Notes under the pieces: model-generated | Seen by the model: only the letters and a program-made list of their open reading frames with translations | Database searches by the model: none | What the model was told of the DNA's origin: nothing | Source: Sphingomonas sp. GM_Shp_1 | GTDB lineage: Bacteria > Pseudomonadota > Alphaproteobacteria > Sphingomonadales > Sphingomonadaceae | Length of the DNA stretch: 64,000 nucleotides | NCBI RefSeq assembly: GCF_026540895.1 | Contig: NZ_JALNUR010000008.1 | Coordinates: 1 to 64,000, forward strand | Direction: 5' to 3' | Shown here: piece by piece, positions 51,481-61,158 of the stretch | Numbering within the stretch: the stretch's first letter is position 1 | Layout of the letters: each line of letters begins with the position of its first letter | Position numbers and translations under genes: made by a program

Positions 51481-51587
51481 TATAATGGCCTCAACGCGTT
51501 TGGCCGCTCACCGTGAACCCATTGAGCGTTTAGCAGGTCGCGGAAAAATGGGTTGGCGTTGCCCGCTGGAGGTGATTCATCGCGAAT

Positions 51588-51930
51588 GAGGCGATACCGA
51601 TCCCGATGCGCGGCGCTACCGCAAGAGTGCCGGCACGAGCGCCAGGCTGTGCTACATGGGCCATGTACTGATGGAGAACCGCCACGGGCCGGTGGTCGAC
51701 ACCGAAACCAGGCGCGCGGCCGGGTTCGCCGAACGGCTGACCGCTGTGGTGATGGTCGACGATCACGCCCGACACGAGGGGCGAAGCATCACGCTGGGCG
51801 CGGACCGCGCCTATGACACGCGCGACTTCGTGTCGGACCCGCGCGACCGGTGCGTGACCCCGCATGTTGCGCAGAACACCAGCGGTCGGCGCTCTGCGAT
51901 CGACGGGCGTGCCAGCCGGATGTTCCGCCC
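51588..51930 (+). pseudogene. IS5/IS1182-type transposase fragment
   Basis: Reads DPDARRYRKSAGTSARLCYM, GHVLMENRHGPVVDTE, then ITLGADRAYDTRDFVSD, CVTPHVAQNTSGRRSAIDGR, the C-terminal DDE-transposase region of this family. The frame has no 5' half and ends in unrelated sequence, and no terminal inverted repeat is evident. It separates the sulfur locus from the sigma-factor locus. Confidence 0.75.
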
Positions 51931-52076
51931 CACAGTTCAAAGCCCCCGGCAAACCCAGGCAGCTTCATCCCGTCCTTCGGAGATCAGTTAGGCGTGATCG
52001 TGACGGAAACCGGCGTTAGTGAACTCATGGGAGGAATAGGAGAGTCGCAACGGAACGCGAGGCGCTAGCAGAATGG

Positions 52077-52616
52077 GTGGGGCGTGAGATCCTGCCGCAC
52101 GAACGTGACCTGCGCGGCTGGTTGCGGCGTCGCCTCGTGCCGCCCGCCGACGTGGAGGACATCGTGCAGGAATGCTATTGCCGCCTTGCGCAACTCCGCA
52201 GCATCGAGGACATCGACTCGCCGCGTGCCTATCTGTTCACCATGGCGCGCAACCTCGTCCACCGTCAGCGTCGTCACGCGCGCGTGGTGCGGATCGAGTC
52301 GATCTCGGCGGACGAAGTGGGCGAACTCGCGAGCGAAAGTCCGTTGCAGGACCGCGTCGCCGTCGCGCGACAGGAGGTCGATCGCGTCCGCAGGGCACTC
52401 GCCACGCTGTCCGAGCGCGCGCGGCGTATCTTCGTCATGCGGCGCGTCGAGGGGCTCAGCCAGAAGGAGATCGCCGTCGCGCTCGGCGTGACGGAGACGA
52501 TCGTGGAGAATGATGCCAGCCGTAGCCTTCGCGCGATCCTGCGCCATTTGACCGACGAAGAGGCCGACACGGCCAATTGCACCCGCGAAGGAGGCGATCG
52601 TGCCCGCACCCGGTGA
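52077..52616 (+). CDS. FecI-type ECF sigma factor
   Basis: The 179-residue protein has sigma region 2 (LRGWLRRRLVPPADVEDIVQ, ECYCRLAQL, SPRAYLFTMARNLVHRQRRH) and region 4 (ALATLSERARRIFVMRRVEG, LSQKEIAVALGVTETIVEND). It directs RNA polymerase to the receptor operon in response to a ligand signal passed through the receptor STN domain and FecR. The GTG at 52077 is the first usable start in frame; an ATG at 52073 is out of frame. The next gene overlaps its end by 17 bases. Order sigma-FecR-TonB receptor is the standard cell-surface signalling arrangement. Confidence 0.92.
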   Translation: MGREILPHERDLRGWLRRRLVPPADVEDIVQECYCRLAQLRSIEDIDSPRAYLFTMARNLVHRQRRHARVVRIESISADEVGELASESPLQDRVAVARQEVDRVRRALATLSERARRIFVMRRVEGLSQKEIAVALGVTETIVENDASRSLRAILRHLTDEEADTANCTREGGDRARTR

Positions 52617-53547
52617 CGATGCCGCCGCCTGGGCGCTGCGCCACCCGCTCGACGCGGCGGGCGAGCACGCGCTGGAGGCCTGGCTGGCGAGCGACCCGCG
52701 CAATGCGGGCGCGCTGCTGCGCGCGATGGCGGCCCTGACCGTCGTCGACCGCGCCATCACGGACGACGCTGAGACCCCGCCCCATCGTGCTCCAGTCGCG
52801 AGATGGTCGAGCCGACGTGGCCTGCTGATCGGTATGACGGGCGCCATCGCCGCGAGCGTGGCCGGCCTGATCGGCTGGCGTCAGTTCGCCGCCGACCATG
52901 TCACGACCGCGCGCGGTGAGATCAGGCGCCTGCCTTTCGCGGACGGGTCCGTCGCCACGATCGACAGCGACAGCGCGCTTCGCGTCGTGCTGGCCAGCGA
53001 GCAGCGCTGGATCGCGCTCGACCGTGGCCAAGCCTGGTTCCAGGTCGCCAAGGACCGTTCGCGCCCCTTCGTCGTCGACGCCGGCATTGCCCAGGCGCGC
53101 GCGGTCGGCACCGCTTTTTCGGTCGAACGGCGCGACGACGGTGTCGAGGTCGCGGTCACCGAGGGTCAGGTGGCGGTCTGGCCCAGCGCGGCCAGCGGTA
53201 CGATGACGATCCTGCACGCCGGCCAATATGCGCGTTTCCGGTCGTCCGACGCCGCACCGGTCACCGGCACCGCGCCCGCCGCGATCGAGCGCGCGCTGGC
53301 CTGGCGCGGCGGCGAGATCGCTCTGGAGAACGAAACCGTGGCCGCGGCGGTCGCCCGCTTCAACCGCTATAACCACCGCCAGCTTGTGGTCGACGACGCC
53401 GAATTGGCGCAGGAGCGGCTGATCGGCCTGTTCCAGATCGATCGCCCGGAGGATTTCGCCGCCTCGCTCGCTGCGTCTTTCCCTGTTGCGGTCACGAGCG
53501 GACCCGACACGATTCGGCTGGAGCGGAAAAAGTCGCCGCCATCCTGA
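52600..53547 (+). CDS. FecR-type anti-sigma/transmembrane sensor
   Basis: The 315-residue single-pass inner-membrane protein has a cytoplasmic N-terminal sigma-binding region (AAAWALRHPLDAAGEHALEA, WLASDPRNAGALLRAM), a membrane helix (about 75-92: LLIGMTGAIAASVAGLIG) and a periplasmic FecR domain (HVTTARGEIRRLPFADGSVA, YARFRSSDAAP). A C-terminal STN-like segment (FNRYNHRQLVVDDAELAQER) contacts the receptor. GTG start inside the sigma gene end with AAGGAGG upstream, so the two are coupled. Confidence 0.93.
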   Translation: MPAPGDDAAAWALRHPLDAAGEHALEAWLASDPRNAGALLRAMAALTVVDRAITDDAETPPHRAPVARWSSRRGLLIGMTGAIAASVAGLIGWRQFAADHVTTARGEIRRLPFADGSVATIDSDSALRVVLASEQRWIALDRGQAWFQVAKDRSRPFVVDAGIAQARAVGTAFSVERRDDGVEVAVTEGQVAVWPSAASGTMTILHAGQYARFRSSDAAPVTGTAPAAIERALAWRGGEIALENETVAAAVARFNRYNHRQLVVDDAELAQERLIGLFQIDRPEDFAASLAASFPVAVTSGPDTIRLERKKSPPS

Positions 53548-53623
53548 CGGAAGAGGCTCACGCCGAACTCAAGGGAGGTGAGCGCTTCGACAACAGGAGC
53601 GCCGCTCCCGGGAGAGGAACCCT

Positions 53624-56584
53624 ATGTCACTCGCGCGTCATCGCCTGCTCGGCACCGCTGCCATCATCCTGTCGAACGCTGCCCTCGCGACCGTCGCCGA
53701 CGCGCAGACGCGTCGCTTCGACGTGCCCGCGCAACCGGCACGCACCGGCATCCCGCAATTCGCGCATCAGGCGGGGGTCCAGATCCTCGTCTCGAGCTCC
53801 CTCGCCGAGAAGGCGACCGTCAATCGGGTCAGCGGCGCACTGGACGTGACCGAGGCGCTCCGCATCCTGCTCGCGGGGACCGATCTGGTGCCGGTGCGCG
53901 CGGGCGGCGCGATCATCCTGCGCCGCGCAGCCGCCAGCGCCGCGCTGATGCCCGTCGCGGTCCAGACCGAGGCGAGCGCCGCACCCGTAACATCCGTATC
54001 GGAAAATCCCCCCGAGGAGACGCCCCCGCAGGACATCGTCGTCACCGGTATCCGCGCGTCCCTGCAACAGTCGATCAACGTCAAGCGCGCCGCGTCGAAC
54101 ATCGTCGACGTCATCACCGCGCAGGACATCGGCAAACTGCCGGACCAGAATGTCGCGGAGTCGATGAGCCGGATCACCGGTGTCCAGATCACGCGCCGCG
54201 AGGGCGACGGATCGAACTTCACGGTGCGCGGCATCTCGCAGAACCGGCTGGAGATCAACGGCCGCACCTTCCTAGGCCCCGGCGCGGGCGGCAGCGCGTC
54301 GCTGGAATCGGTCAGCCCGGAGATCATCTCGAGCATCGTCGTGGCCAAGTCGCCGACCGCCGACATGCCCGAGGGCGCGCTGGGTGCGACCGTGAACCTG
54401 AAGACCAAGCGGCCGCTCGATCTCGCCGATCTCGTCGTCAGCGGGCGCGTCCAGGGCGCCTACACCGATCAGGCGGACCATCTGGGCTATCGAGGCTCGG
54501 CGCTGGTATCCAAGAAGTTCGGTGACAGCTTCGGCGTGCTGGCGAGCGCGGCCTATTCGAACACGCGGACGCGCGGCTATCAGTTCGACACCGGCGGCTG
54601 GACCCGCACCAACAATATCGACGGCAATGGCGACGGCGTCAACGATCCGGGACTCTATCGACCCAATCGCTACATGGCGCGGATCTTCGACCGCGCCGAA
54701 CAACGGCTGACGCTCAACGGTTCGCTGCAATACCGACCGGTCGACCGGTTCGAGTTCATTCTCGACGGCACCTACACATGGCTCAAGCGCGAGCGCCAGA
54801 GTGCCAATTACCAGGTGCTGTTCAACGACAATGACGTGGGCGCCGTGGCCGATGAGAACGGCACCGTGGTCAGCGGCACGTTCAACAACGTCACCGTCCG
54901 CCCGCTGATCTATGACGAGCCGACCGAATTCAGGTCGACCAACATCGGCGGCTCGGCCAAATATGAGGGCGAAGTGGTGACGGTGCGCGCCGACGCCTCC
55001 TATAGCAAGGGGCGCGGCACGGACGGCGGGCCGGGTGCCTCGTTCACCTATGTCGTCGTCCCGCGCGCCGGGCGGGTCGCCAATGCCAGCTATGATTTCT
55101 CGCGCGGCGGCGCGGTGCCGAACCTTTCGCTGGGCTCGAACTTCGACCTGAACGACCCTGCCCAGTATCAGTTGGCATCGATCTTCGAGAACGACTTCGT
55201 CACCGACAATTCGGGCTATGATGCGCGGCTCGACTTCACCATCCGCACCGATCTCGGCCCGCTTCGGACGATCGAGGTGGGCGGACGGTACGAGAAGATC
55301 CAATTCTACTCCGAGGCGCCGCAGAACATTCCCACCGCGGCGAGCCTGCTCGGGCGCGGTGATCGCAACGGCGACGGCATTCTCACCGTCGATGAATTGC
55401 CGGGCCTGGTCTACGACAATCGCCAGGGCAGCTTCTTCCCCGGCGTCTCGGGAGATTTCCCTCGCGACATACTGGGCGGGGGCACCGACAAGGGGGCGGC
55501 GCGCGACGCCTTCGGGCTTCCGGTCCCCCGCGCCGACACCATCCCGTTTGGCCGCGTGTCGATCAAGGACGTCGATCAGGACACGCTGGCCTTCTACGCA
55601 AAGGGCAATTTCGCCGGTACGCTGGGCAGCATGCCGATCAGCGGCAATGCCGGCGTGCGCTACATCACCTTCGAGCGCATCTCGTCCGGTTTCCTTTCCG
55701 ACACGCAGCCGACACTTTCGAAATCACGCTTCGACTACTGGCTGCCGAGCGCCAATGCCGCGCTCGATCTGCGCAGCAACCTGACCTTGCGCGCGGCAGC
55801 GGCCAAGGTGGTGGCGCGACCGAGCCTGAGCGACGTCGGGGTCAGCTTCGTGCCGCTGTTCGTGTCGCGGACCGGCTCGCGCGGCAACCCTGCGCTGCGT
55901 CCGTTCGAGGCGACGCAATATGACATGACGCTCGAATGGTATTTCGCCCCATCGAGCGCAATCACGGTCGCGGGCTTCTACAAGAACGTCGATTCCTTCA
56001 CGATCAACCGCACGCAGAGCGAACTCGTCGCGGGTCTGTCCGACCAGATCGATCCCAGCACCGGCCAGCCCTATGGCCCGTTTCAGATCACGCAGCCGGT
56101 CAACGGGGAATCGGGCACGATCAAGGGGGTCGAGGTCGCGTACCAGCAATCGCTCCGCTTCCTGCCCGGGCTCCTCCGCAATCTCGGCGTCCAGGCCAAC
56201 TATACCTTCGTCGACAGCGAGACGCCGCTGGTCGACGAGGCGACAAAGGCCCGCCTGCCGCTTCCGGGCCTGTCCAAGCACAGCTATAATCTGATCGGCT
56301 TTTACGAGGATTCCACCGTGTCGGCGCGCGTCGCCTACATCTATCGCAGCAGCTACCTGCTCGGCCAGGGCAGCGCGGCGGCGGGGGGCAGTTCCTATGT
56401 CGCCGGACGTGGCCAGCTCGACGCTTCGGGACAGGTCAATCTCACCCGTTCGGTTCGGCTCACGGTCGAGGCGATCAACCTGACCCGCGCGATGGATCGG
56501 CAATATCTCCAGACACCGCTGCGGCTGCTCAACGCCGCGCGCGAGGATCGCCGCATCTTCTTCGGCGTCGCCGCAACCTTCTGA
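53624..56584 (+). CDS. TonB-dependent receptor/transducer with STN domain
   Basis: The 986-residue receptor has a signal peptide, then an STN domain (about 28-105: RRFDVPAQPARTGIPQFAHQ, AGVQILVSSSLAEKATVN), a TonB box region (DIVVTGIRASLQQSINVKRA), a plug typical of carbohydrate receptors (IVDVITAQDIGKLPDQNVAE, SMSRITGVQITRREGDG, FTVRGISQNRLEINGRTFLG) and a barrel ending GVAATF. The 'SINVKRA...VAESMSRITGVQI' plug is the class found in sphingomonad and Caulobacter polysaccharide loci. With the FecI and FecR genes upstream it should both import and report its ligand, likely an oligosaccharide such as a fructan piece given the GH32 locus. Confidence 0.94.
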   Translation: MSLARHRLLGTAAIILSNAALATVADAQTRRFDVPAQPARTGIPQFAHQAGVQILVSSSLAEKATVNRVSGALDVTEALRILLAGTDLVPVRAGGAIILRRAAASAALMPVAVQTEASAAPVTSVSENPPEETPPQDIVVTGIRASLQQSINVKRAASNIVDVITAQDIGKLPDQNVAESMSRITGVQITRREGDGSNFTVRGISQNRLEINGRTFLGPGAGGSASLESVSPEIISSIVVAKSPTADMPEGALGATVNLKTKRPLDLADLVVSGRVQGAYTDQADHLGYRGSALVSKKFGDSFGVLASAAYSNTRTRGYQFDTGGWTRTNNIDGNGDGVNDPGLYRPNRYMARIFDRAEQRLTLNGSLQYRPVDRFEFILDGTYTWLKRERQSANYQVLFNDNDVGAVADENGTVVSGTFNNVTVRPLIYDEPTEFRSTNIGGSAKYEGEVVTVRADASYSKGRGTDGGPGASFTYVVVPRAGRVANASYDFSRGGAVPNLSLGSNFDLNDPAQYQLASIFENDFVTDNSGYDARLDFTIRTDLGPLRTIEVGGRYEKIQFYSEAPQNIPTAASLLGRGDRNGDGILTVDELPGLVYDNRQGSFFPGVSGDFPRDILGGGTDKGAARDAFGLPVPRADTIPFGRVSIKDVDQDTLAFYAKGNFAGTLGSMPISGNAGVRYITFERISSGFLSDTQPTLSKSRFDYWLPSANAALDLRSNLTLRAAAAKVVARPSLSDVGVSFVPLFVSRTGSRGNPALRPFEATQYDMTLEWYFAPSSAITVAGFYKNVDSFTINRTQSELVAGLSDQIDPSTGQPYGPFQITQPVNGESGTIKGVEVAYQQSLRFLPGLLRNLGVQANYTFVDSETPLVDEATKARLPLPGLSKHSYNLIGFYEDSTVSARVAYIYRSSYLLGQGSAAAGGSSYVAGRGQLDASGQVNLTRSVRLTVEAINLTRAMDRQYLQTPLRLLNAAREDRRIFFGVAATF

Positions 56585-56595
56585 GGATATCCGTC

Positions 56596-58215
56596 ATGGC
56601 ATCGCTTCGCCTCGCACCGCTGCTCCTCCTGCTCGCGGGCGCCGCCCCGCCCCCGGCCGAGCGGGTCGCCGACATCGTCATCTATGGCTGCACCGCCGGC
56701 GGCGTGATCGCCGCGATCGAGGGGCGGCGCCTTGGGCGCAGCGTCACGCTCGTCTGCCGCGACGCCTATGTCGGCGGCATGACCACCAACGGGCTGAGCT
56801 GGTCCGACACCGGCAACCATCGCGCCATCGGCGGGCTGGCGCTCGACTTCTATCGCCGTGTGAAGCAGCATTATGACGATCCGGCCGCCTGGACGCTCGC
56901 GCCGCGTCCCGCCCGCGCCGAGAATTTCGTCGACGACGGCGCGATGTGGCAGTTCGAGCCGCACGTCGCCGAGCGCATCCTGGAGGACTGGATCGCCGAA
57001 GCCGGGGTCACGGTCGTCCGCGACCAGCCGATCGATCGAAGCCTGCATGGCGTGGAGCGCAACGGGACCCGCCTGGTCGCGTTCCGCTCGGTCCATGGCC
57101 GTCGCTTCGCGGGGCGGATGTTCATCGACGCCAGCTACGAAGGCGATCTGATGGCGGGCGCCGGTGTCTCCTTCGCGACGGGGCGCGAGGCGAATGCGAC
57201 ATATGGCGAGACACTCAACGGGGTGCAGGCGCGCAACACGACCAACCATCAGTTCACGATCGATATCGACCCCTATCGGGTCAAGGGCAAGCCCGCCAGC
57301 GGCCTGCTGCCCCGCATAAGCCCGGCACGACTGGCCCCGGATGGCAGTGCCGACAGCAAGATCCAGGCCTATACCTATCGACTGTGCCTTACCGACGTGG
57401 CCGCCAACCGGCTGTCGCTGCCGCGACCCGAGGGCTATGACGCCGGGCAATATGCCCTGCTCCAGCGGTATATGGATGCGGGCTATCGCAACTTCTTCCA
57501 GAAGTTCGACCGCATCCCCAACGGCAAGGCGGACGTCAACAATTTCGGCGCCTTCTCGACCGACAATATCGGCATGAATTATGGCTACCCCCGCGGCAGC
57601 GACGCCGAGCGTGCTGCGATCGCGGCGGAGCACCGGCGCTATCAGCAGGGCCTGCTGTGGTACATGGCGAACGACCCGCGCGTCCCCGCCGAGACACGCG
57701 CGGAGATGGGACGCTGGGGACTGTGCAAGGACGAGTTCACCGCCAACAAGGGGTGGCCCCGCGAGATGTATGTGCGCGAGGCGAGGCGGATGACGTCCGA
57801 TTTCGTGATGGCGGAACCGCATGTGAGAGGTCTGAAGCCGACGCCGCGTCCGATCGGCATGGGCTCGTACCAGATGGACTCCCATAATGTGCAGCGCGTG
57901 GTCGACGCGCGCGGCTTTGCGCGCAACGAGGGCAATATCGAGGTCGGTGTCGCAAGCCCCTACCCCATCGCCTATGACGCAATCGTGCCGCGACGGTCGG
58001 AGGCGACCAACCTGCTGGTGCCGGTCGCACTGTCCGCGTCGCACATCGCCTATGGCACGATCCGCATGGAACCGGTCTTCATGATCCTCGGACAATCGGC
58101 GGCAAATGCCGCCGACCTGGCGCTGCGTTCATCGCTTCCCGTGCAGCAGGTACCGTACGGCGCGCTTCGCGCTCGTCTGCTCGACCAGCGGCAGGTCCTG
58201 TCCTTGCCAAAATAG
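56596..58215 (+). CDS. FAD-dependent oxidoreductase (FAD_oxidored family), secreted
   Basis: The 539-residue protein has an N-terminal signal-like stretch (LRLAPLLLLLAGAAPPP) followed by a Rossmann FAD motif (DIVIYGCTAGGVIAAIEGRR) and MFIDASYEGDLMAGAGVSFA, and ends SASHIAYGTIRMEPVFMILG with QSAANAADLAL. This family is frequent in polysaccharide-utilisation loci and acts on sugars or polyols, but the reaction is rarely known. It starts 12 bases after the receptor stop with GAGGA upstream, so it belongs to the sigma-controlled operon. It converges on the GH32 gene with a hairpin between. Confidence 0.88.
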   Translation: MASLRLAPLLLLLAGAAPPPAERVADIVIYGCTAGGVIAAIEGRRLGRSVTLVCRDAYVGGMTTNGLSWSDTGNHRAIGGLALDFYRRVKQHYDDPAAWTLAPRPARAENFVDDGAMWQFEPHVAERILEDWIAEAGVTVVRDQPIDRSLHGVERNGTRLVAFRSVHGRRFAGRMFIDASYEGDLMAGAGVSFATGREANATYGETLNGVQARNTTNHQFTIDIDPYRVKGKPASGLLPRISPARLAPDGSADSKIQAYTYRLCLTDVAANRLSLPRPEGYDAGQYALLQRYMDAGYRNFFQKFDRIPNGKADVNNFGAFSTDNIGMNYGYPRGSDAERAAIAAEHRRYQQGLLWYMANDPRVPAETRAEMGRWGLCKDEFTANKGWPREMYVREARRMTSDFVMAEPHVRGLKPTPRPIGMGSYQMDSHNVQRVVDARGFARNEGNIEVGVASPYPIAYDAIVPRRSEATNLLVPVALSASHIAYGTIRMEPVFMILGQSAANAADLALRSSLPVQQVPYGALRARLLDQRQVLSLPK

Positions 58216-58253
58216 CGCGGCGGACGTCGCATGCTTTCCATTCGAGATTGCCG

Positions 58254-58277
58254 CCGGGCCAGTCTGCCCCGGCCCGG
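58254..58277. terminator. Bidirectional terminator-like hairpin between convergent genes
   Basis: CCGGGCC (58254-58260) pairs perfectly with GGCCCGG (58271-58277) across a 10-base loop, in the 70-base gap between the convergent FAD oxidoreductase and GH32 genes. No T-run follows on either side, so termination is inferred from position and stem strength. Confidence 0.4.
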
Positions 58278-58285
58278 TGTGGGGA

Positions 58286-59785
58286 TCAGCCCCCGCCCCC
58301 GGTCATCGGCCATGCCTGCATCGTCAGCTTCGCGCTGCCGCCCCGCGCGCTTGCGCTCCAGCGAAGCTGCCGGCCCCCGCGAAAGAAGCGGTCGGTGATG
58401 GTGCGCGTGCCGTCGCCGATGAAGACTTCGAGGATCGACTGATCGGCCAGCACGCGCAGCCTCACCCGTTTTCCCTTCAACTCGACCGGTGCGACATGGC
58501 GGTTGGCGAAGCCGTCGTGGAAATGCGGCCCCGAGCGGGTGCGATCGACGAACACCTCGTCGACGCTCGGGTTGACGCCGATCAGCGTCCGATAGCCTTG
58601 CTCGTCGGTCAGCGCGATCGTGACCTGATCGGCGGTGCCGGTGTCGAGGTCGAGCATCAGGTCGGCGGAACCGCCCGCGAGCGGCAGCTCGGTCGGCGTT
58701 TCACCGAGTGTGCCGGTGAACGTCTGCGGTGCCCCGCGCAGGCTGGCCACCTCGCGCACCGGCATTTGCGCGATGCGATAGCCAGCGGGCGTCTTCTTCA
58801 GCGTGACCTCGCGCGGCACGGTCATCAACCCGCGCGCCGGCCAGGTCGGGATCGCCTCCGCATAGCGCCAATCATTCGCCCAGCCGATCCAGATGCGGCG
58901 GGGATCGTCCTTGGGCAGGTCGTTCCACGACACGGCGGCATAGAAGTCCGCGCCATAGTCCATCCACTGCGCCTCGCCCGGCCAGCCGGGGACGGTGGTG
59001 AAGCGCCTGCCATCGAATTCGCCGACGAAATACTGGCCGCCCGATCCGCCGCCGACCGCATTGTCGCCCAGGTTGATGCCCAGCACCCAGCGCGTCTCGC
59101 CCGGCGCGCCGCCCTCGACCGGCAATTCGAACAGGTCGGGGCATTCCCAATTCTTCCCACGCCCGCCCGCAGGACCGAAGCTGCTGGCAAAGGTCCATTG
59201 CTTGAGATCGGGCGAGGTGAACAGGACAGCGCGGTTCTCCAGCGCCATGACCGCCACCATCACCCAGCGCTTCGTCGGCGCGTGCCAGAAGACCTTGGGA
59301 TCGCGAAACTCGGGCGAACCGACGCTCAGCACTTCGCCATGGACGGTCCAGGTCCGGCCGCGATCGTTGCTGTACGCGACATATTGCGATTGCAGCTTCG
59401 CCTTGGGATTATGCCCGGTATAGATCGCGACCAGCGGCGGCTTGCCGTTCCGGCCGAAGCCGGTGGTGTTGTTCCAGTCGACCACCGCGCTGCCCGAGAA
59501 CGCCATCACGTCGGCGGTTTCCGGAATGGCGATCGGCAGTTCTTCCCAATGGACCAGGTCGCGGCTGACCGCATGGCCCCAGCTCATGTGACCCCAGCGG
59601 TCGCCATGCGGGTTGTACTGGAAGAACAGGTGGTACTCGCCATCATAATAGACGAGGCCGTTGGGGTCGTTCATCCAGTTGCGCTCGGGCGCGAAATGAT
59701 AGGTCGGGCGCGGATCGGGCCGCTGCGCCGAGGCATGGGTCGGCAGCATGAGGCCGACCATGGCGAGCAACATGAGCAATTTCAT
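58286..59785 (-). CDS. GH32 fructosidase (levanase/inulinase/invertase type), secreted
   Basis: The 499-residue glycoside hydrolase should release fructose from sucrose or fructans. The signal peptide is LLMLLAMVGLMLPTHASA. Catalytic residues are visible: nucleophile Asp40 in WMNDPNG, transition-state Asp162 in FRDPK and acid/base Glu214 in ECPD. A five-bladed propeller (to about 340) is followed by the GH32 C-terminal sandwich (GSADLMLDLDTGTADQVTIA, VRLRVLADQSILEVFIGDGT). The start at 59785 overlaps the porter gene stop by 4 bases, so enzyme and sugar porter are co-translated. The longer frame to 60373 is a shadow of the porter. Confidence 0.95.
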   Translation of the reverse strand: MKLLMLLAMVGLMLPTHASAQRPDPRPTYHFAPERNWMNDPNGLVYYDGEYHLFFQYNPHGDRWGHMSWGHAVSRDLVHWEELPIAIPETADVMAFSGSAVVDWNNTTGFGRNGKPPLVAIYTGHNPKAKLQSQYVAYSNDRGRTWTVHGEVLSVGSPEFRDPKVFWHAPTKRWVMVAVMALENRAVLFTSPDLKQWTFASSFGPAGGRGKNWECPDLFELPVEGGAPGETRWVLGINLGDNAVGGGSGGQYFVGEFDGRRFTTVPGWPGEAQWMDYGADFYAAVSWNDLPKDDPRRIWIGWANDWRYAEAIPTWPARGLMTVPREVTLKKTPAGYRIAQMPVREVASLRGAPQTFTGTLGETPTELPLAGGSADLMLDLDTGTADQVTIALTDEQGYRTLIGVNPSVDEVFVDRTRSGPHFHDGFANRHVAPVELKGKRVRLRVLADQSILEVFIGDGTRTITDRFFRGGRQLRWSASARGGSAKLTMQAWPMTGGGG

Positions 59786-61158
59786 GCAGCCCTGCCCCCC
59801 AGATCCATATCCTCCAGCGCCACGCCGTTGGTCTCCGGCATCACGCGCACCGTCCACACCAGTTGCACCAGCATCATCGCGCCGAAAAAGGCGAAGACCC
59901 AGCCACCGACCGCGCTCGCCACGATCGGGAACAGCCAGGTGATCGCCGCCGCCGCGACCCAGTGGGTCGTCGATCCCAGCGCCTGCCCCTTGCCCCGCAC
60001 CGCGCTGGGGAACACCTCCGAGATGAACACCCAGATCACCGCACCCTGGCTGATCGCGAAGGCGGCGATGAAGGCGAGCAGCCCCCCGAGGATCAGCGTC
60101 CCGTCCGGCGCGGCGCGTTCGAGCTGCCAGCCGACCAGCAGCAGGGCGGCGGCGCACACCACCGAGCCGACGATCAAAAGCGGCCGCCGTCCAAAGCGGT
60201 CGATGAAGAACAGCGCCGCCACGGTGAACAGCAAATTGGTGCCGCCGACGGCGATCGACTGCAACAGGGCGCTGTCCGCCCCGGCACCGGCAAGCTCGAA
60301 GATGCGCGGTGCGTAATAGAGCAGCGCATTGATGCCCGAGAGCTGATTGAACAGCGCGATGGCGATGGCGCAAGCCACCGGAAAACGATGCGCGCTCTGG
60401 AACAGCCGGGTATCGCTCCGCCCCGCGTCACGGCGCTCGGCGGCTTCGATCTTCACCAGCTCGGCTTCGGGGGACAGGAAGCCCAGCCGGGTCATCGCCG
60501 CCACCGCCTTGGCACGGTCGTTATGGATCGCCAGCCAGCGCGGGCTTTCGGGCAGGAAAAAGGTGACGGCGAGGAACAGCGCGGAGGGCAGCGCGACGAT
60601 CCCGAACATCCATCGCCATGCGACCTCGGGCGGGAATGCTTGCGCGATCACATAGTTGCTGAGGAACGCGATCAGGATGCCGAGCACGATGTTGAGTTGG
60701 TTCATCGCCACCAGCCGCCCCCGGAAACGCGCAGGCGACACTTCGGCGATATAGATCGGGGTGACCACCGATGCCGCACCGATGGCAAGGCCGCCCAGGA
60801 AACGGAACGCGATCAGCATCGGCCAGCTTTGCGCCAGAGCGGTGCCAAAGGACGAAACGACATAGGCGATCGCGACCGACAGCATGATCGCCTTACGACC
60901 ATAGCGGTCGGCGGGCGCGCCGGTGACCAGCGAGCCGATCACCGTGCCGATCAGCGCCGATGCGACGGTAAAGCCGAGCGACGCGTCGGTCAGCGCGAAG
61001 CGTTCCTGCAGCGCCTGCGTCGCGCCGGAGATGACGGCGGTGTCGAACCCGAACAGCAATCCGCCCAGCGCCGCCCCGGCGGCGCTCAGCACGATCGCGA
61101 TCGTCGCCCGCGCATCGTCCACATCCTGCCGGCCACCCGGCGTCGCGATGCTATGCAT
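59782..61158 (-). CDS. Sugar porter (SP) family MFS transporter
   Basis: The 458-residue inner-membrane hexose:proton symporter type has twelve hydrophobic segments. Signatures: LFGFDTAVISGATQALQERF, ADRYGRKAIML, RFLGGLAIGAASVVTPIYIA, LPESPRWLAIHNDRAKAV, LFNQLSGINALLYYAPRIF and IDRFGRRPLLIVG. Fructose or sucrose is the likely substrate given the GH32 gene overlapping downstream and the fructokinase remnant overlapping upstream (8 bases). Confidence 0.94.
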   Translation of the reverse strand: MHSIATPGGRQDVDDARATIAIVLSAAGAALGGLLFGFDTAVISGATQALQERFALTDASLGFTVASALIGTVIGSLVTGAPADRYGRKAIMLSVAIAYVVSSFGTALAQSWPMLIAFRFLGGLAIGAASVVTPIYIAEVSPARFRGRLVAMNQLNIVLGILIAFLSNYVIAQAFPPEVAWRWMFGIVALPSALFLAVTFFLPESPRWLAIHNDRAKAVAAMTRLGFLSPEAELVKIEAAERRDAGRSDTRLFQSAHRFPVACAIAIALFNQLSGINALLYYAPRIFELAGAGADSALLQSIAVGGTNLLFTVAALFFIDRFGRRPLLIVGSVVCAAALLLVGWQLERAAPDGTLILGGLLAFIAAFAISQGAVIWVFISEVFPSAVRGKGQALGSTTHWVAAAAITWLFPIVASAVGGWVFAFFGAMMLVQLVWTVRVMPETNGVALEDMDLGGRAA

